The translations under genes and the position numbers were made by a program. Under the pieces are notes generated by a model. It did not search any database. It had not been told where the DNA came from and worked only from the letters and a program-made list of their open reading frames with translations. From Streptomyces sp. NBC_01754 (GTDB lineage Bacteria; Actinomycetota; Actinomycetes; Streptomycetales; Streptomycetaceae), in the NCBI RefSeq assembly GCF_035918015.1, contig NZ_CP109132.1:1116001-1180000 (forward strand): DNA of 64,000 nucleotides, written 5' to 3'. Position 1 is the first letter of the stretch. Every line of letters begins with the position of its first letter. This document shows positions 39,357 through 47,624 of the stretch, piece after piece.

Positions 39357-40485
39357 GTGTCCTGAGTCGTAAGTCTGCGGGCGGTTATAGAGTGGGTTGA
39401 TGCCTGGTCCGAAGCCGCTGTCGCTGGAGTTGTCCGATCACGAACGCCGGGTGCTGCGGGGCTGGTTGCGCAAGCAGACGGCGTCTCAGGCGTTGGTGCT
39501 GCGGTCGAGGATCGTGCTGGCGTGCGCGGAGGGCCGGCCGAACGCGCAGGTCGCGCAGGATCTCGGTGTCTCGCGGGAGACCGCACGCAAGTGGCGGGCC
39601 CGGTTCGCCGCGGACCGGCTGGAGGGCCTGGTGGACCGGCCCCGTTCGGGGGCGCCGCGAAAGATCACGGACGAGCAGGTCGAGGCGCTGGTCACCAGGA
39701 CCCTGGATCAGGCGCCGCCGACGGGCGATTCGCACTGGTCGACGCGTTCGATGGCCGAGGCCGCAGGAATGTCGCAGTCGGCCGTCTCGCGGATCTGGCG
39801 GGCCTTCGGCCTCAAGCCGCACATCGTGGAGACCTGGAAGCTGTCGACCGACCCGCAGTTCGTGACCAAAGTCCGCGACGTGGTGGGCATCTACCTCTCC
39901 CCGCCCGAGAACGCGCTGGTCCTGGCGGTGGACGAGAAGTCGCAGATACAGGCCCTGGACCGGACCCAGCCAGTGCTGCCGATGGCCCCGGCCACGCCGG
40001 CGAAGATGACCCACGACTACGTCCGGCACGGCACGACCAGCCTGTTCGCGGCCCTGGACATCGCCTCCGGCTCGGTCATCGCCCAGCACTACCGCCGCCA
40101 TCGCCACCAGGAGTTCCTCCGCTTCCTGAAGGTCATCGACGCCGCCGTCCCCAAGAACCTCGAACTCCACCTGATCCTGGACAACTACGCCACCCACAAA
40201 ACCGAGCCGGTCAAGAAGTGGCTGCTGCGGCACCCCCGCTTCCACCTGCACTTCACCCCCACCTCCGCCTCATGGCTCAACCTCGTCGAGCGCTGATTCG
40301 CCGAACTGACCTGCCGCAAACTCCGCCGCTCGGCCCACCGCAGCGTCGTCGAACTCGAACGCGACATCCGCCGCTGGATCAACGAGTGGAACAAGAACCC
40401 CAAGCCGTTCATCTGGACGAAGACCGCCGACGACATCCTCGACACCCTCGCCGCATACTGCACACGAATTAACGACTCAGGACAC
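39357..40485 (+). mobile_element. IS630 family insertion sequence
   Basis: Terminal inverted repeats GTGTCCTGAGTCGT / ACGACTCAGGACAC bound 1,129 bp, and TA flanks both ends (39355-39356 and 40486-40487), the IS630/Tc1 target duplication. It contains one transposase frame with a nonsense codon. Confidence 0.9.
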
Positions 40486-40488
40486 TAG
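39397..40488 (+). pseudogene. IS630 transposase with an in-frame TGA
   Basis: A full-length copy would be about 363 aa. It has an N-terminal helix-turn-helix (NAQVAQDLGVSRETARKWR), the first Asp in VLAVDEKSQIQALD, the second in HLILDNYATHKT, and the catalytic Glu in SWLNLVER. A TGA at 40294-40296 follows that Glu at the place where the family has a tryptophan (VERWFAELT). The frame then continues cleanly through the C-terminal 63 codons to a TAG that uses the flanking TA. It is truncated by 63 residues, so probably inactive. Confidence 0.88.
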
Positions 40489-40916
40489 CGAGACAGGAAG
40501 GTGCACGCGAGAAATCAGTGTCTGACGCCCCGTAATTACGACACCGGCTCGAACCTGGCGGATCTGGGCCGGATGCAGTGCACGACCACCGGCGCTCGTC
40601 GGTGGTCGACTCCGAAGCCGACTCTACTCATCGGTGGGGAGGCCACGCCGAAAGTCTGCGGCGTAAGCGTGGCGATGCTGCCGGGGTAGAGCTGGGCACC
40701 TCACCTGTCGATCGATTCGTGGTGAACGTGGGAACTGTCCGCGGTCGCCCCTATATCGGACATCCAGTCCGATCGGGGGCAAGCCCATCGTCGGCTGATG
40801 GCCGTTGGGCAGGACGGAGGCTCCGTAGTACTCCGAGGCCGGGAAAGCCGGTCACATGGGGAAGGGGGCCAGCAAGTCGGCAGTAAGGAGACTGGAATGC
40901 CAGGAGGCTGTCGCCG

Positions 40917-42347
40917 GTGAATACCGACGAGCTGGAATGGGCCTTGATGAAGGCCGAACGCCGGGTACTGGAGATCCAGACCAAGCTGCACCGTTGGGCT
41001 GTCGATGATTCTCATCGCAGGTTCGACGACCTGTTCAACCTCGTGGCCGATCCCGCCTTCCTGTTGGTGGCGTGGGACCGTGTCCGGGGAAACAAGGGCG
41101 CCCGGACGGCCGGAGTGGATGGGAAGACCACCCGCTCCATCGAAGCCGGGCAGGGAGTCGAGGCGCTTCTCGACAAGCTGCGGACCCAGGTCAGAGACCG
41201 CAGCTTCCATCCGGTTCCCGTCCGCGAGCGGATGATTCCAAAGGCGAATGGCAAGCTTCGTCGTCTCGGGATCCCGACCGTGGCGGACCGAGTGGTCCAA
41301 GCGTCCTTGAAACTGGTGCTGGAGCCGGTATTCGAAGCGGATTTCCTCCCGTGTTCCTACGGGTTCCGCCCGAACCGCCGGGCTCACGATGCGATCGCCG
41401 AAACTCGCTACCTCGCCAGCCACGGATACGAGTGGGTGGTGGAGGGCGACATCACGGCGTGCTTCGACGAGATTGCGCACCCGGCCCTCATGGAGCGGGT
41501 GCGCAATCGAATCGGGGACAAGCGGGTGTTGTCCTTGGTGAAGGCGTTCTTGAAGTCCGGGATCCTGTCCCGTGACGGGGCCTTCACGGACACACGCACC
41601 GGGACCCCGCAGGGCGGGATCCTGTCGCCGCTGCTGGCCAACATCGCACTCTCGGTCCTGGACGAGCACATCGCCCAGGGCCTCGGAGGACCAGATGGCA
41701 CCTCCGAGGATCGGCGCAGGAGACGGCGCCGAGGATTGCCCAACTACCGGCTGGTCCGGTATGCGGACGACTTCCTCGTACTCGTCTTCGGGCGCCGAGA
41801 CCATGCCGAGGAACTACGCGACGAGGTCGCAGGGGCATTGAAGCCAATGGGCCTTCGCCTGTCGGTGGAGAAGACAAGTATCACGCACATTGACGAGGGC
41901 CTTGACTTTCTCGGATGGCGCATCCAGCGTCACCGGAAACTTGGCACTGATCGGCAGTACATCTACACCTACCCGGCACGGAAATCAGTACGTTCCGTCA
42001 CGGGCAAGGTGAAGGAACTGACCGGACGACAGAACGTCGGCTTGTCGCTGGAGTCCTTGCTCCACCGACTGAACTCGGTGTTGCGGGGATGGTGCGCGTA
42101 TTTCCGTCCCGGAGTTTCGAACGTCGCTTTCTGTTACCTCAGCCACTACGCGTGGATGAGGGTGACAAGATGGATCCGACGCAAGCACCCCGGGATCACT
42201 TGGAAACAGCTCCGCCGACGCTATTACGGCGGCGGCTGGTGGCCCGTCACAGAGGAATTGGAACTGTTCAACCCGGCCAAGGTAAGCACGACCAGATACC
42301 GATACCGGGGAAAACTCATTCCGGCTCCGTGGCCCACTACGGCATGA
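40917..42347 (+). CDS. ltrA: Group II intron reverse transcriptase/maturase
   Basis: The 476-aa protein has the RT blocks RVRGNKGARTAGVDG, RRLGIPTVADRVVQAS, YGFRPNRRAHDAI, GDITACFDEI, GTPQGGILSPLLANI and LVRYADDFLVLV. The maturase region follows with LRGWCAYFRPG. A C-terminal GWWPVTEELELFNPAK segment resembles tails without an HNH motif. The start is a GTG at 40917 behind CAGGAGG. The gene itself is intact, although its intron is split by IS630. It is only distantly similar to the reverse transcriptase at 30252-31583, so two intron lineages invaded the region. Confidence 0.93.
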   Translation: MNTDELEWALMKAERRVLEIQTKLHRWAVDDSHRRFDDLFNLVADPAFLLVAWDRVRGNKGARTAGVDGKTTRSIEAGQGVEALLDKLRTQVRDRSFHPVPVRERMIPKANGKLRRLGIPTVADRVVQASLKLVLEPVFEADFLPCSYGFRPNRRAHDAIAETRYLASHGYEWVVEGDITACFDEIAHPALMERVRNRIGDKRVLSLVKAFLKSGILSRDGAFTDTRTGTPQGGILSPLLANIALSVLDEHIAQGLGGPDGTSEDRRRRRRRGLPNYRLVRYADDFLVLVFGRRDHAEELRDEVAGALKPMGLRLSVEKTSITHIDEGLDFLGWRIQRHRKLGTDRQYIYTYPARKSVRSVTGKVKELTGRQNVGLSLESLLHRLNSVLRGWCAYFRPGVSNVAFCYLSHYAWMRVTRWIRRKHPGITWKQLRRRYYGGGWWPVTEELELFNPAKVSTTRYRYRGKLIPAPWPTTA

Positions 42348-42379
42348 GGAACTGAACAGCCCGGAACGGGATTTGTGGA

Positions 42380-42413
42380 GAGCCCGGTGCCCGGAGACGG
42401 GCACGCCGGGTTC
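42380..42413 (+). ncRNA. Group II intron domain V
   Basis: The 34-nt hairpin begins GAGCCCGGTGCCCGG, has a GAGA-type loop and ends CACGCCGGGTTC, the domain V form. Domain VI follows (about 42417-42470), and the intron ends at 42476. Confidence 0.88.
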
Positions 42414-43457
42414 GGGAGGCGGCTCGGGGAAACCCACTGGTGGAAACATCAGCAGGGCGCCCCGAGTCGACCTCACCGACAGCACGGAAGTTCTTGAGCC
42501 GGTTGATGGTTCGCTCGACCTCGTTGCGCCGCCGGTATCGGTCGCGATCGAAGCCGGTGGGCCTGCCGCCGTTACTGCCTTTGCGCCGACGGTTGGCCCG
42601 CTGGTCCTTCGGTTCCGGAATCGTGTGTTTGATGTCGCGTCGTCGCAGGTAGCGCCGGTTGCGGCGGGAGCTGTATGCCTTGTCGCCGCTGCCATGGTCG
42701 GGCCGGGTCCGCGGCCGTCCGCCCTGCGGTCGGGGAACCCGAATCCGGTCAAGGACCTCGACCATCTGCGGGGCGTCGCCCCACTGGCCCGGCGTGAGTA
42801 GGAGTGCCAGTGGGCGGCAGCCGCCTTCACCGGCGAGGTGGATCTTGCAGGTCAGGCCGCCCCGGGACCGTCCAAGCCCCTCGTCGGGGCGGTGGTGCCG
42901 GGGCGTCGTCCTTTTTTCGGGACCCGAGGCTTGGCTTTGCGGGCGCCGGCCGCGTGCTGGTGGGCCCGGCACGAGGTCGAGTCGACGCCGACCATGCCCC
43001 AGTCGATCCGGCCCGCCAGGTCGGCGTTGGCCTGGACCGTCTGCAGAATGCGGTCCCAGGTTCCGTCCGCAGACCAGCGGCGATGCCGTTCGTAGACGGT
43101 TTTCCAGGAGCCGTATCGTCCTGGGAGGTCACGCCACGGGACACCAGCGCGGATTCGGAACAGGATCCCGTTGAGCACCGTGCGGTGGTTGTTCCACCGG
43201 CCTCCCCGGCCACCTGACAGCGGCAGATGCGGTTCCAGAAGCGACCATTCGCGACTCGTCAGATCCCTCCGACTCATGCCTCATTCAACGAGCGACCAGT
43301 CGGAAAGTCACATGATCCGCCGGACAGTGCCTAGTAGGGGAGGGAGCCGGAGCCGGATCCCTCCCCTTCCGCACGGCTCAGTGGATACGCGGTACGGTCG
43401 GCGAGGCCGGAGGGGCTCGGCCTGTCCCCGGCCCGGGCCGTTCGGCGCTCCCGTGGT

Positions 43458-44201
43458 TCACACGATCACGTCGACGAGCATGAAGGCGGCGACCGCCAGC
43501 AGTACGCCGGCGAAGATCTTCTGAAGAACGGTGCCGGAGATCTTCGTCGCGAGCCGTTTGCCGTCCCAGGCGCCGAGGATCGCGGCTCCGGTGAAGGGGC
43601 CGACGATCTCCCAGTGGAGCCCGTCGGCGGTGCCGGTACGAGCGGTGAGCGCGGCCAGCGAGTTCACCGTGACGACGAGCAGGCTGGTGCCCACCGCCCG
43701 CCGCATGGCCAGTCCCAGGACGCCCACCAGGGCGGGCACGGCGAGGAATCCCCCACCGACCCCCAGGAAGCCCGTCACCGCGCCGAGTCCGGCACCGGCA
43801 CCGGCCGCCCTGCCGGGACGGATCCGGTCCGGCGGTCCGGACGCGGACGGCCGCAGCATACGCAGGGCCGCCAGCGCGGCGATGACCCCGAAAGCCGCCG
43901 TCAGCACCGATTCGGGCAGGCGCCCGGCGACAGCGCCGGCGAGGAAGGCGGGGACGATGCCCGCCGCGGCGAACAGCGCCCCTGCCTTCCATGCCACGTT
44001 TCCGTCGCGGGTGTGGGCGTACAGGGAGGTGGCGGAGGTGGCGGTGACGATGATCAGGCCGGCCGTGGTGGCCGCCGCCGGGGTGAAGCCGAGCAGGTAG
44101 ATCAGCGCCGGTACGGCAAGGACGCTGCCACCGCCGCCCAGTGCTCCGAGGGCGAGACCGATGACGGCCCCGGCGACGAGGGCGAGAACGAGAACGGTCA
44201 C
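43458..44201 (-). CDS. TauE/SafE family sulfite/organosulfur exporter
   Basis: This 247-aa membrane protein has about eight helices with two internal-repeat loops typical of TauE/SafE: GLALGALGGGGSVLAVPALIY at the start and AGLGAVTGFLGVGGGFLAVP in the middle. The family exports sulfite, thiosulfate or sulfonates. Its GTG start overlaps the rhodanese stop by four bases. It is the last gene of the MBL-rhodanese, rhodanese, TauE operon and would remove sulfite or thiosulfate made by the two enzymes. Start assigned by that overlap. Confidence 0.88.
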   Translation of the reverse strand: MTVLVLALVAGAVIGLALGALGGGGSVLAVPALIYLLGFTPAAATTAGLIIVTATSATSLYAHTRDGNVAWKAGALFAAAGIVPAFLAGAVAGRLPESVLTAAFGVIAALAALRMLRPSASGPPDRIRPGRAAGAGAGLGAVTGFLGVGGGFLAVPALVGVLGLAMRRAVGTSLLVVTVNSLAALTARTGTADGLHWEIVGPFTGAAILGAWDGKRLATKISGTVLQKIFAGVLLAVAAFMLVDVIV

Positions 44202-44566
44202 GCTGTCCGGCCGTCGTTGCCGCGGTCGTCGACGACCGGGTGCCCGGCTGCGGCCCAGGCGTTCATGCCGCCCTCGACGTCCACCGCCCGCGCTCCGCGC
44301 TCGGCGAGGAGCTTCGCCGCCTGCTGGGAGCGGTGACCACTGCGGCAGATCACCACCAGCAGACGCCCCTGTGCCTCGGCCGGCAGGGTGGCGCCGGCGA
44401 CCGGTTCCGTCAGCGGTACGTGGACGGCGCCCGGGGCATGGCCCGCGGTCCATTCGGGCTTCTCACGGACGTCCAGCAGGACGGCGCCGGGCCGGCCGCC
44501 GCTGGTACGGCCGCGTGCCTCGTCGACCGTGACGCGGGGCCTTTTCCGGCGGAAGAGGAACATCAC
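44198..44566 (-). CDS. Single-domain rhodanese (sulfurtransferase)
   Basis: The 122-aa protein has the rhodanese fold: VLLDVREKPEWTAGHAPGAVHVP and the active-site loop VVICRSGHRSQQAAKLL, with the nucleophilic Cys near residue 74, followed by VEGGMNAWAAAGHPV. It moves sulfane sulfur between persulfides, thiosulfate and acceptors in the cytoplasm. It lies between the MBL-fold rhodanese gene and tauE in one operon, so persulfide detoxification is the likely role. Confidence 0.9.
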   Translation of the reverse strand: MMFLFRRKRPRVTVDEARGRTSGGRPGAVLLDVREKPEWTAGHAPGAVHVPLTEPVAGATLPAEAQGRLLVVICRSGHRSQQAAKLLAERGARAVDVEGGMNAWAAAGHPVVDDRGNDGRTA

Positions 44567-44617
44567 ACGCTTCCTTCCTTGCGGGGAGAACGGTCCTTGC
44601 GGGGAGAACGGCCGGAA

Positions 44618-45982
44618 TCAGCCGGAGGTCAGGGGCAGCCCGGCGTCCGCCGCGGCGTCGAAGCCGTCGTCGACGGCGACCACGTCGCGGCCGGCGGCGT
44701 CCAGCAGAGAGGCCGCGATCGCTGCGCGCATCCCGCCGGCGCAGTGCACCCACACCACCCCGTCCGGCACCTCGCCGATGCGGCCGTGCAGCTGGTGGAC
44801 GGGGATGTGGACCGAGCCGTCGACGGAGCCGCCCACGCGTTCCGAGTCCCGGCGCACGTCCAGAACGACCACGTCGTCGCCTCGCTCGCGGGCATCGGCG
44901 AGGTCGGCGAAGCGGGCGCGGGGGAAGGAGACGAGCCGCTCGCCCTCGCGGACCCAGCCGGCCGGATCACCGGTGGCGGCCGCGGCCGGGCGGTCGATGC
45001 CCACCCGCGACAGCTCCCGCTGCGCGTCGGTGACCTGCTCCGGGGTGCCGGCGAGCAGGGTGACGGGCTTGCCCCACGGGATCAGCCAGGCCAGGTAGGT
45101 GGCGAGCTTGCCCTCGCCCTCGAAGTTGAACGACCCGGCCACGTGCCCCTCGGCGAAGGCCGTGCGGCTGCGCAGGTCCACCACCCACTCACCCGCGGCC
45201 AGCCGGGAGGCGATCTCCTCGGCGTCCGCACGCCGGGGCGGGGTGAGGTCGACCGGGGCGGGACCGGCGGCGTTGGCCGGGCCCATGTGCGCGTAGTAGG
45301 CGGGTACGTCCTCCAGTCCGGCGAGCATCTGGGCGACGAAGGTGTCCACATCCAGCCTCAGCGCGTCGTTGCTCCTGCGCTCCTCACCGATCGTGCTCGC
45401 GTCCCCCTCGGCCTGCGACGAGGAGCAGAAGCTGCCGAATCCATGGGTGGGCAGCACCGGCACCTCGTCGTCCAGTTCGTCGGCCAGCCGGTGGGCGGAG
45501 GCGTGCTGTGCTCGGGCCAGCTGTTCGGTCAGCCTTGGTTCGACCAGGTCCGGGCGGCCCACGGTACCGATCAGCAGCGACCCTCCGGTGAACGCCGCCA
45601 CACCGCGCCCGTCCTCGGTGAGGGCGTACGAGGTGTGGTGCGGGGTGTGCCCGGGAGTGGCGATGGCGCGCAGCACCAGGCCCTCGTCCACCGCCACCGT
45701 GTCGCCGTCGGCGACGGGGACACGGGTGAACGAGACGTGCGCGTCGGCCGGCACCAGGTACTGGGCGCCGGTGACGCGCGCCAGCTCCAGACCGCCGGTG
45801 ACGTAGTCGTTGTGGATGTGGGTCTCGGCCACGAAGGCGATGCGCACCCCGCGGCGGGCCGCCGCGGCGATGACCTGGTCGATGTCGCGCGGCGGGTCGA
45901 CGACCACCGCGGCACTGGGTCCGCCGGCCAGATAGCTGCGGTTGCCCAGGCCCTCGAACTCCAGGGTGTCGACGAAGAACAC
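44618..45982 (-). CDS. Metallo-beta-lactamase fold persulfide dioxygenase-like protein with rhodanese domains
   Basis: The 454-aa protein begins with an ETHE1/CstB-like metallo-beta-lactamase domain: ETHIHNDYVTGGLELA supplies the metal histidines, then ATPGHTPHHTSYAL and LPTHGFGSFCSSS. Residues 250-350 form a rhodanese-like domain without the active Cys (WVVDLRSRTAFAEGHVAGS). Residues 370-450 form one with Cys in VWVHCAGGMRAAIAAS. CstB-type proteins oxidise persulfides to thiosulfate or sulfite. It is the first gene of the operon and is preceded by two CsoR/CstR-type operators. Confidence 0.88.
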   Translation of the reverse strand: MFFVDTLEFEGLGNRSYLAGGPSAAVVVDPPRDIDQVIAAAARRGVRIAFVAETHIHNDYVTGGLELARVTGAQYLVPADAHVSFTRVPVADGDTVAVDEGLVLRAIATPGHTPHHTSYALTEDGRGVAAFTGGSLLIGTVGRPDLVEPRLTEQLARAQHASAHRLADELDDEVPVLPTHGFGSFCSSSQAEGDASTIGEERRSNDALRLDVDTFVAQMLAGLEDVPAYYAHMGPANAAGPAPVDLTPPRRADAEEIASRLAAGEWVVDLRSRTAFAEGHVAGSFNFEGEGKLATYLAWLIPWGKPVTLLAGTPEQVTDAQRELSRVGIDRPAAAATGDPAGWVREGERLVSFPRARFADLADARERGDDVVVLDVRRDSERVGGSVDGSVHIPVHQLHGRIGEVPDGVVWVHCAGGMRAAIAASLLDAAGRDVVAVDDGFDAAADAGLPLTSG

Positions 45983-46005
45983 GGTTCACGACTCCTCTCG
46001 AACGG

Positions 46006-46058
46006 ATACCCCCGGGGGTATTTTCCATCCACTCTAACAGTGATACCCAGGGGGGTAT
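46006..46058. promoter_or_regulatory. Paired CsoR/CstR-type operators
   Basis: ATACCCCCGGGGGTAT (46006-46021) is a perfect 16-base palindrome. ATACCCAGGGGGGTAT (46043-46058) is an imperfect copy 37 bases away. They lie 24-76 bases upstream of the MBL-rhodanese start. CsoR-family regulators (copper) and CstR (persulfide) bind such TACCCC-GGGGTA sites; the downstream genes favour persulfide sensing. No regulator gene is next to them. Confidence 0.75.
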
Positions 46059-46262
46059 TCCAGGGAGTGAGTGCCGCTCAAGGCACCGTCTGATGTCTGC
46101 GGGTACCCGGTGAGGTGGAGAGGAATCAGTTGTTCCGCGCTGTCCCGGAGTGTCCGTGTCCTACGACCGCACCGTCCGCCCCGACGCGCCCGGCCGGTGA
46201 GCCGGGCGCCGGGCTTCGCCTCGGCCGGGCGCCCGGCCCCGTGGTCCGGTCCGGTCCGTCGT

Positions 46263-47624
46263 TCACAGCAGCAGCGCGGCCGCGATGTCCTCGACGGCCG
46301 ACACCGGTACGAGCGCCGGCTCCGGCGGTGTGCGCACGTCGTCGTCGGCGTACCAGCCGGATCCGTGGACCACCACGTCGCGGCCCGCCTCGACCAGCCC
46401 GCGGTCCACGGCGTTGCACACGCCGGTCAGGGCCATGACCAGCGACCACTCGCGGAGCGCGCGTGGATCGCCCGGCAGCGGCCGCGGATGGTCCGCGACC
46501 AGTTCCCGCAGCGCCGGGTAGCGTTCGAGGCACTCGCGGCGCGAGACCACGACGCCGTCGCCGCCGTGCCGGGCGATGACGGCGTTCATCGCCGGTGAGG
46601 TGGCCGGGCGGTGGGTGTAGAAGGTGGGGTCGAGGACCTCGTCCAGCTCGTCGGCGACGCCAGGGAAGTGCGGGTCCGCCTCCTGCCGCCACAGTCCGTC
46701 GGCGCCGTGTTCGTAGCCCGGCAGTCCGGCCCGGTCGAAGCTGCCCCGGCGCAGGCTGAGCACCATGTCCGGGGTTCCCAGGTGCTGGACGAGCAGGCTC
46801 GCGGGACGGCTCGCCGGGCGAGCGGCGCCGGCGGCCTCCAGCACGTCCCGGCCTGCGTGGTAGCCGAGCAGCCCGAAGGCGCTCGACACGGCGTGGGCGT
46901 GCAGCCGCGGCCCGGCGGCGTCGGTCGGGTCCGCGTCCTGCTCGAAGAAGGCCCGCGCGGTGTCGGCCACGAGGTAGTTGCGCAGGTCCAGCGAGAACCA
47001 CAGGTTCACTCCGTGGCGCCGTTTGAGGTCCGCCGCGTACGCGTCGGTGAACTGCCGGGCCAGCGCCTTGACGTCCTCGGCGCGCTCGCCGTCGTACACC
47101 ATCAGCGGGTTGCGGGCCCGAAGTCCCACGTCGTCGGTCAGGCTTCCGGCCCGCAGTTTGGACCGGCCGGAGGCCGGGGCCAGCGTGGCGATCCGCAGCT
47201 GGTCGGGGGTGGCCAGTCCGGCGGCCAGCGCCCGCGCGACGGCGTCGCGGAGCGCGGTCCCCTTGTTCGCCGACGTGGGGGTGAAGATCAGGACCGGTTC
47301 ACCGGTGCGGCGGATGTACTCCACGGCGCGGGCGACGATCAGCAGGGAGGGGAAGGTCTTGGTGGTGTGCGTGCCGGGGTTGCCGGCCAGGTCCAGCAGG
47401 ACCAGCCGGTGGCCGCCGTACGCGCCCAGCTCCCGCCACTGCGCCCGGGCCGGCTCGAAGAAGCCGCGGACCTCGGCGTCCGGTTCCGGCAGCGCGAACC
47501 CGGGGGAGAACGCGCCGGGTACGGTGACCGGCGCCGGGTCGTCCACCAGGGCCGTCACGGCCTGCGGCAACCGTTCGTAGTAGTCGAGGATCAGGTTGCG
47601 CTCGGCGACGAGTGCGGTGGTCAT
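46263..47624 (-). CDS. PLP-enzyme-like protein of the biosynthetic cluster (DUF6002-like)
   Basis: The 453-aa protein resembles fold-type II PLP enzymes of the threonine-synthase kind. GNPGTHTTKTFPSLLIVARAV (near residue 85) has a Lys in the place of the Schiff-base lysine, and PVLIFTPTSANKGTALRDAVARAL resembles the cofactor-binding region. The rest is poorly matched; I believe it belongs to the DUF6002 group seen in actinobacterial clusters, but this is recollection. It is the last gene of the minus-strand operon, coupled to the ketosynthase by a four-base overlap. Possible roles: amino-acid building block supply or chain release. Confidence 0.6.
   Translation of the reverse strand: MTTALVAERNLILDYYERLPQAVTALVDDPAPVTVPGAFSPGFALPEPDAEVRGFFEPARAQWRELGAYGGHRLVLLDLAGNPGTHTTKTFPSLLIVARAVEYIRRTGEPVLIFTPTSANKGTALRDAVARALAAGLATPDQLRIATLAPASGRSKLRAGSLTDDVGLRARNPLMVYDGERAEDVKALARQFTDAYAADLKRRHGVNLWFSLDLRNYLVADTARAFFEQDADPTDAAGPRLHAHAVSSAFGLLGYHAGRDVLEAAGAARPASRPASLLVQHLGTPDMVLSLRRGSFDRAGLPGYEHGADGLWRQEADPHFPGVADELDEVLDPTFYTHRPATSPAMNAVIARHGGDGVVVSRRECLERYPALRELVADHPRPLPGDPRALREWSLVMALTGVCNAVDRGLVEAGRDVVVHGSGWYADDDVRTPPEPALVPVSAVEDIAAALLL

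Larger units (their letters stand above)
39181..42476 (+). mobile_element. Group II intron in IS5, itself carrying IS630
   Basis: The 5' end is GTGCGCCACGAGG at 39181, fitting GUGYG, and the 3' end is CTCAC at 42476. Joining the flanks exactly rebuilds the IS5 transposase codons, which fixes both ends. Without the IS630 (1,129 bp plus a TA duplication) the intron is about 2.16 kb, normal for an RT-bearing intron. IS630 interrupts domain I (39355-40487), which probably prevents or impairs folding and splicing. Positions 40489-40916 are domain I-IV RNA with no gene. Confidence 0.85.
39101..43277 (-). pseudogene. IS5 family transposase interrupted by a group II intron
   Basis: The N-terminal part starts at the ATG at 43277 (RRDLTSREWSLLEPHLPLSG, first Asp in GMVGVDSTSCRAHQ). 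A run of six A on the minus strand (42917-42912, in CCCGAAAAAAGG) lets the ribosome slip into the second frame (EKRTTPRHHRPDEGLGRSRG), as usual in this IS group. That frame holds the DKAYSSRRNRRYL Asp and NEVERTINRLKNFRAV Glu regions. The intron sits after FRAV; joining 42477 to 39180 restores ATRYDKRAYVFHG and the normal end RLWLRP. The intron is antisense, so splicing cannot repair the transposase message. Confidence 0.85.
38489..43331. mobile_element. IS5 family composite: passenger gene, IS5, group II intron and IS630 nested
   Basis: The outer ends GGCACTGTCCGGCGGATCAT (38489 on) and its inverse (to 43331) match for 21 bases and are flanked by TA on both sides. A third, weaker copy (GGCACGGCCCTGCGGATCAT, 39085-39104) marks the ordinary IS5 end. 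Removing the intron leaves a 951-bp IS5 core (39085-39180 plus 42477-43331). The extra 600 bp on the left carry a membrane gene. So the mobile unit may be the whole outer interval, a transporter-IS arrangement, later disabled by the intron. Confidence 0.7.

Noticed and set aside
46071..46262. Gene for a CsoR/CstR regulator beside the operators
   Set aside because: The open frames here lack the Cys-His-Cys pattern and helical content of the family.
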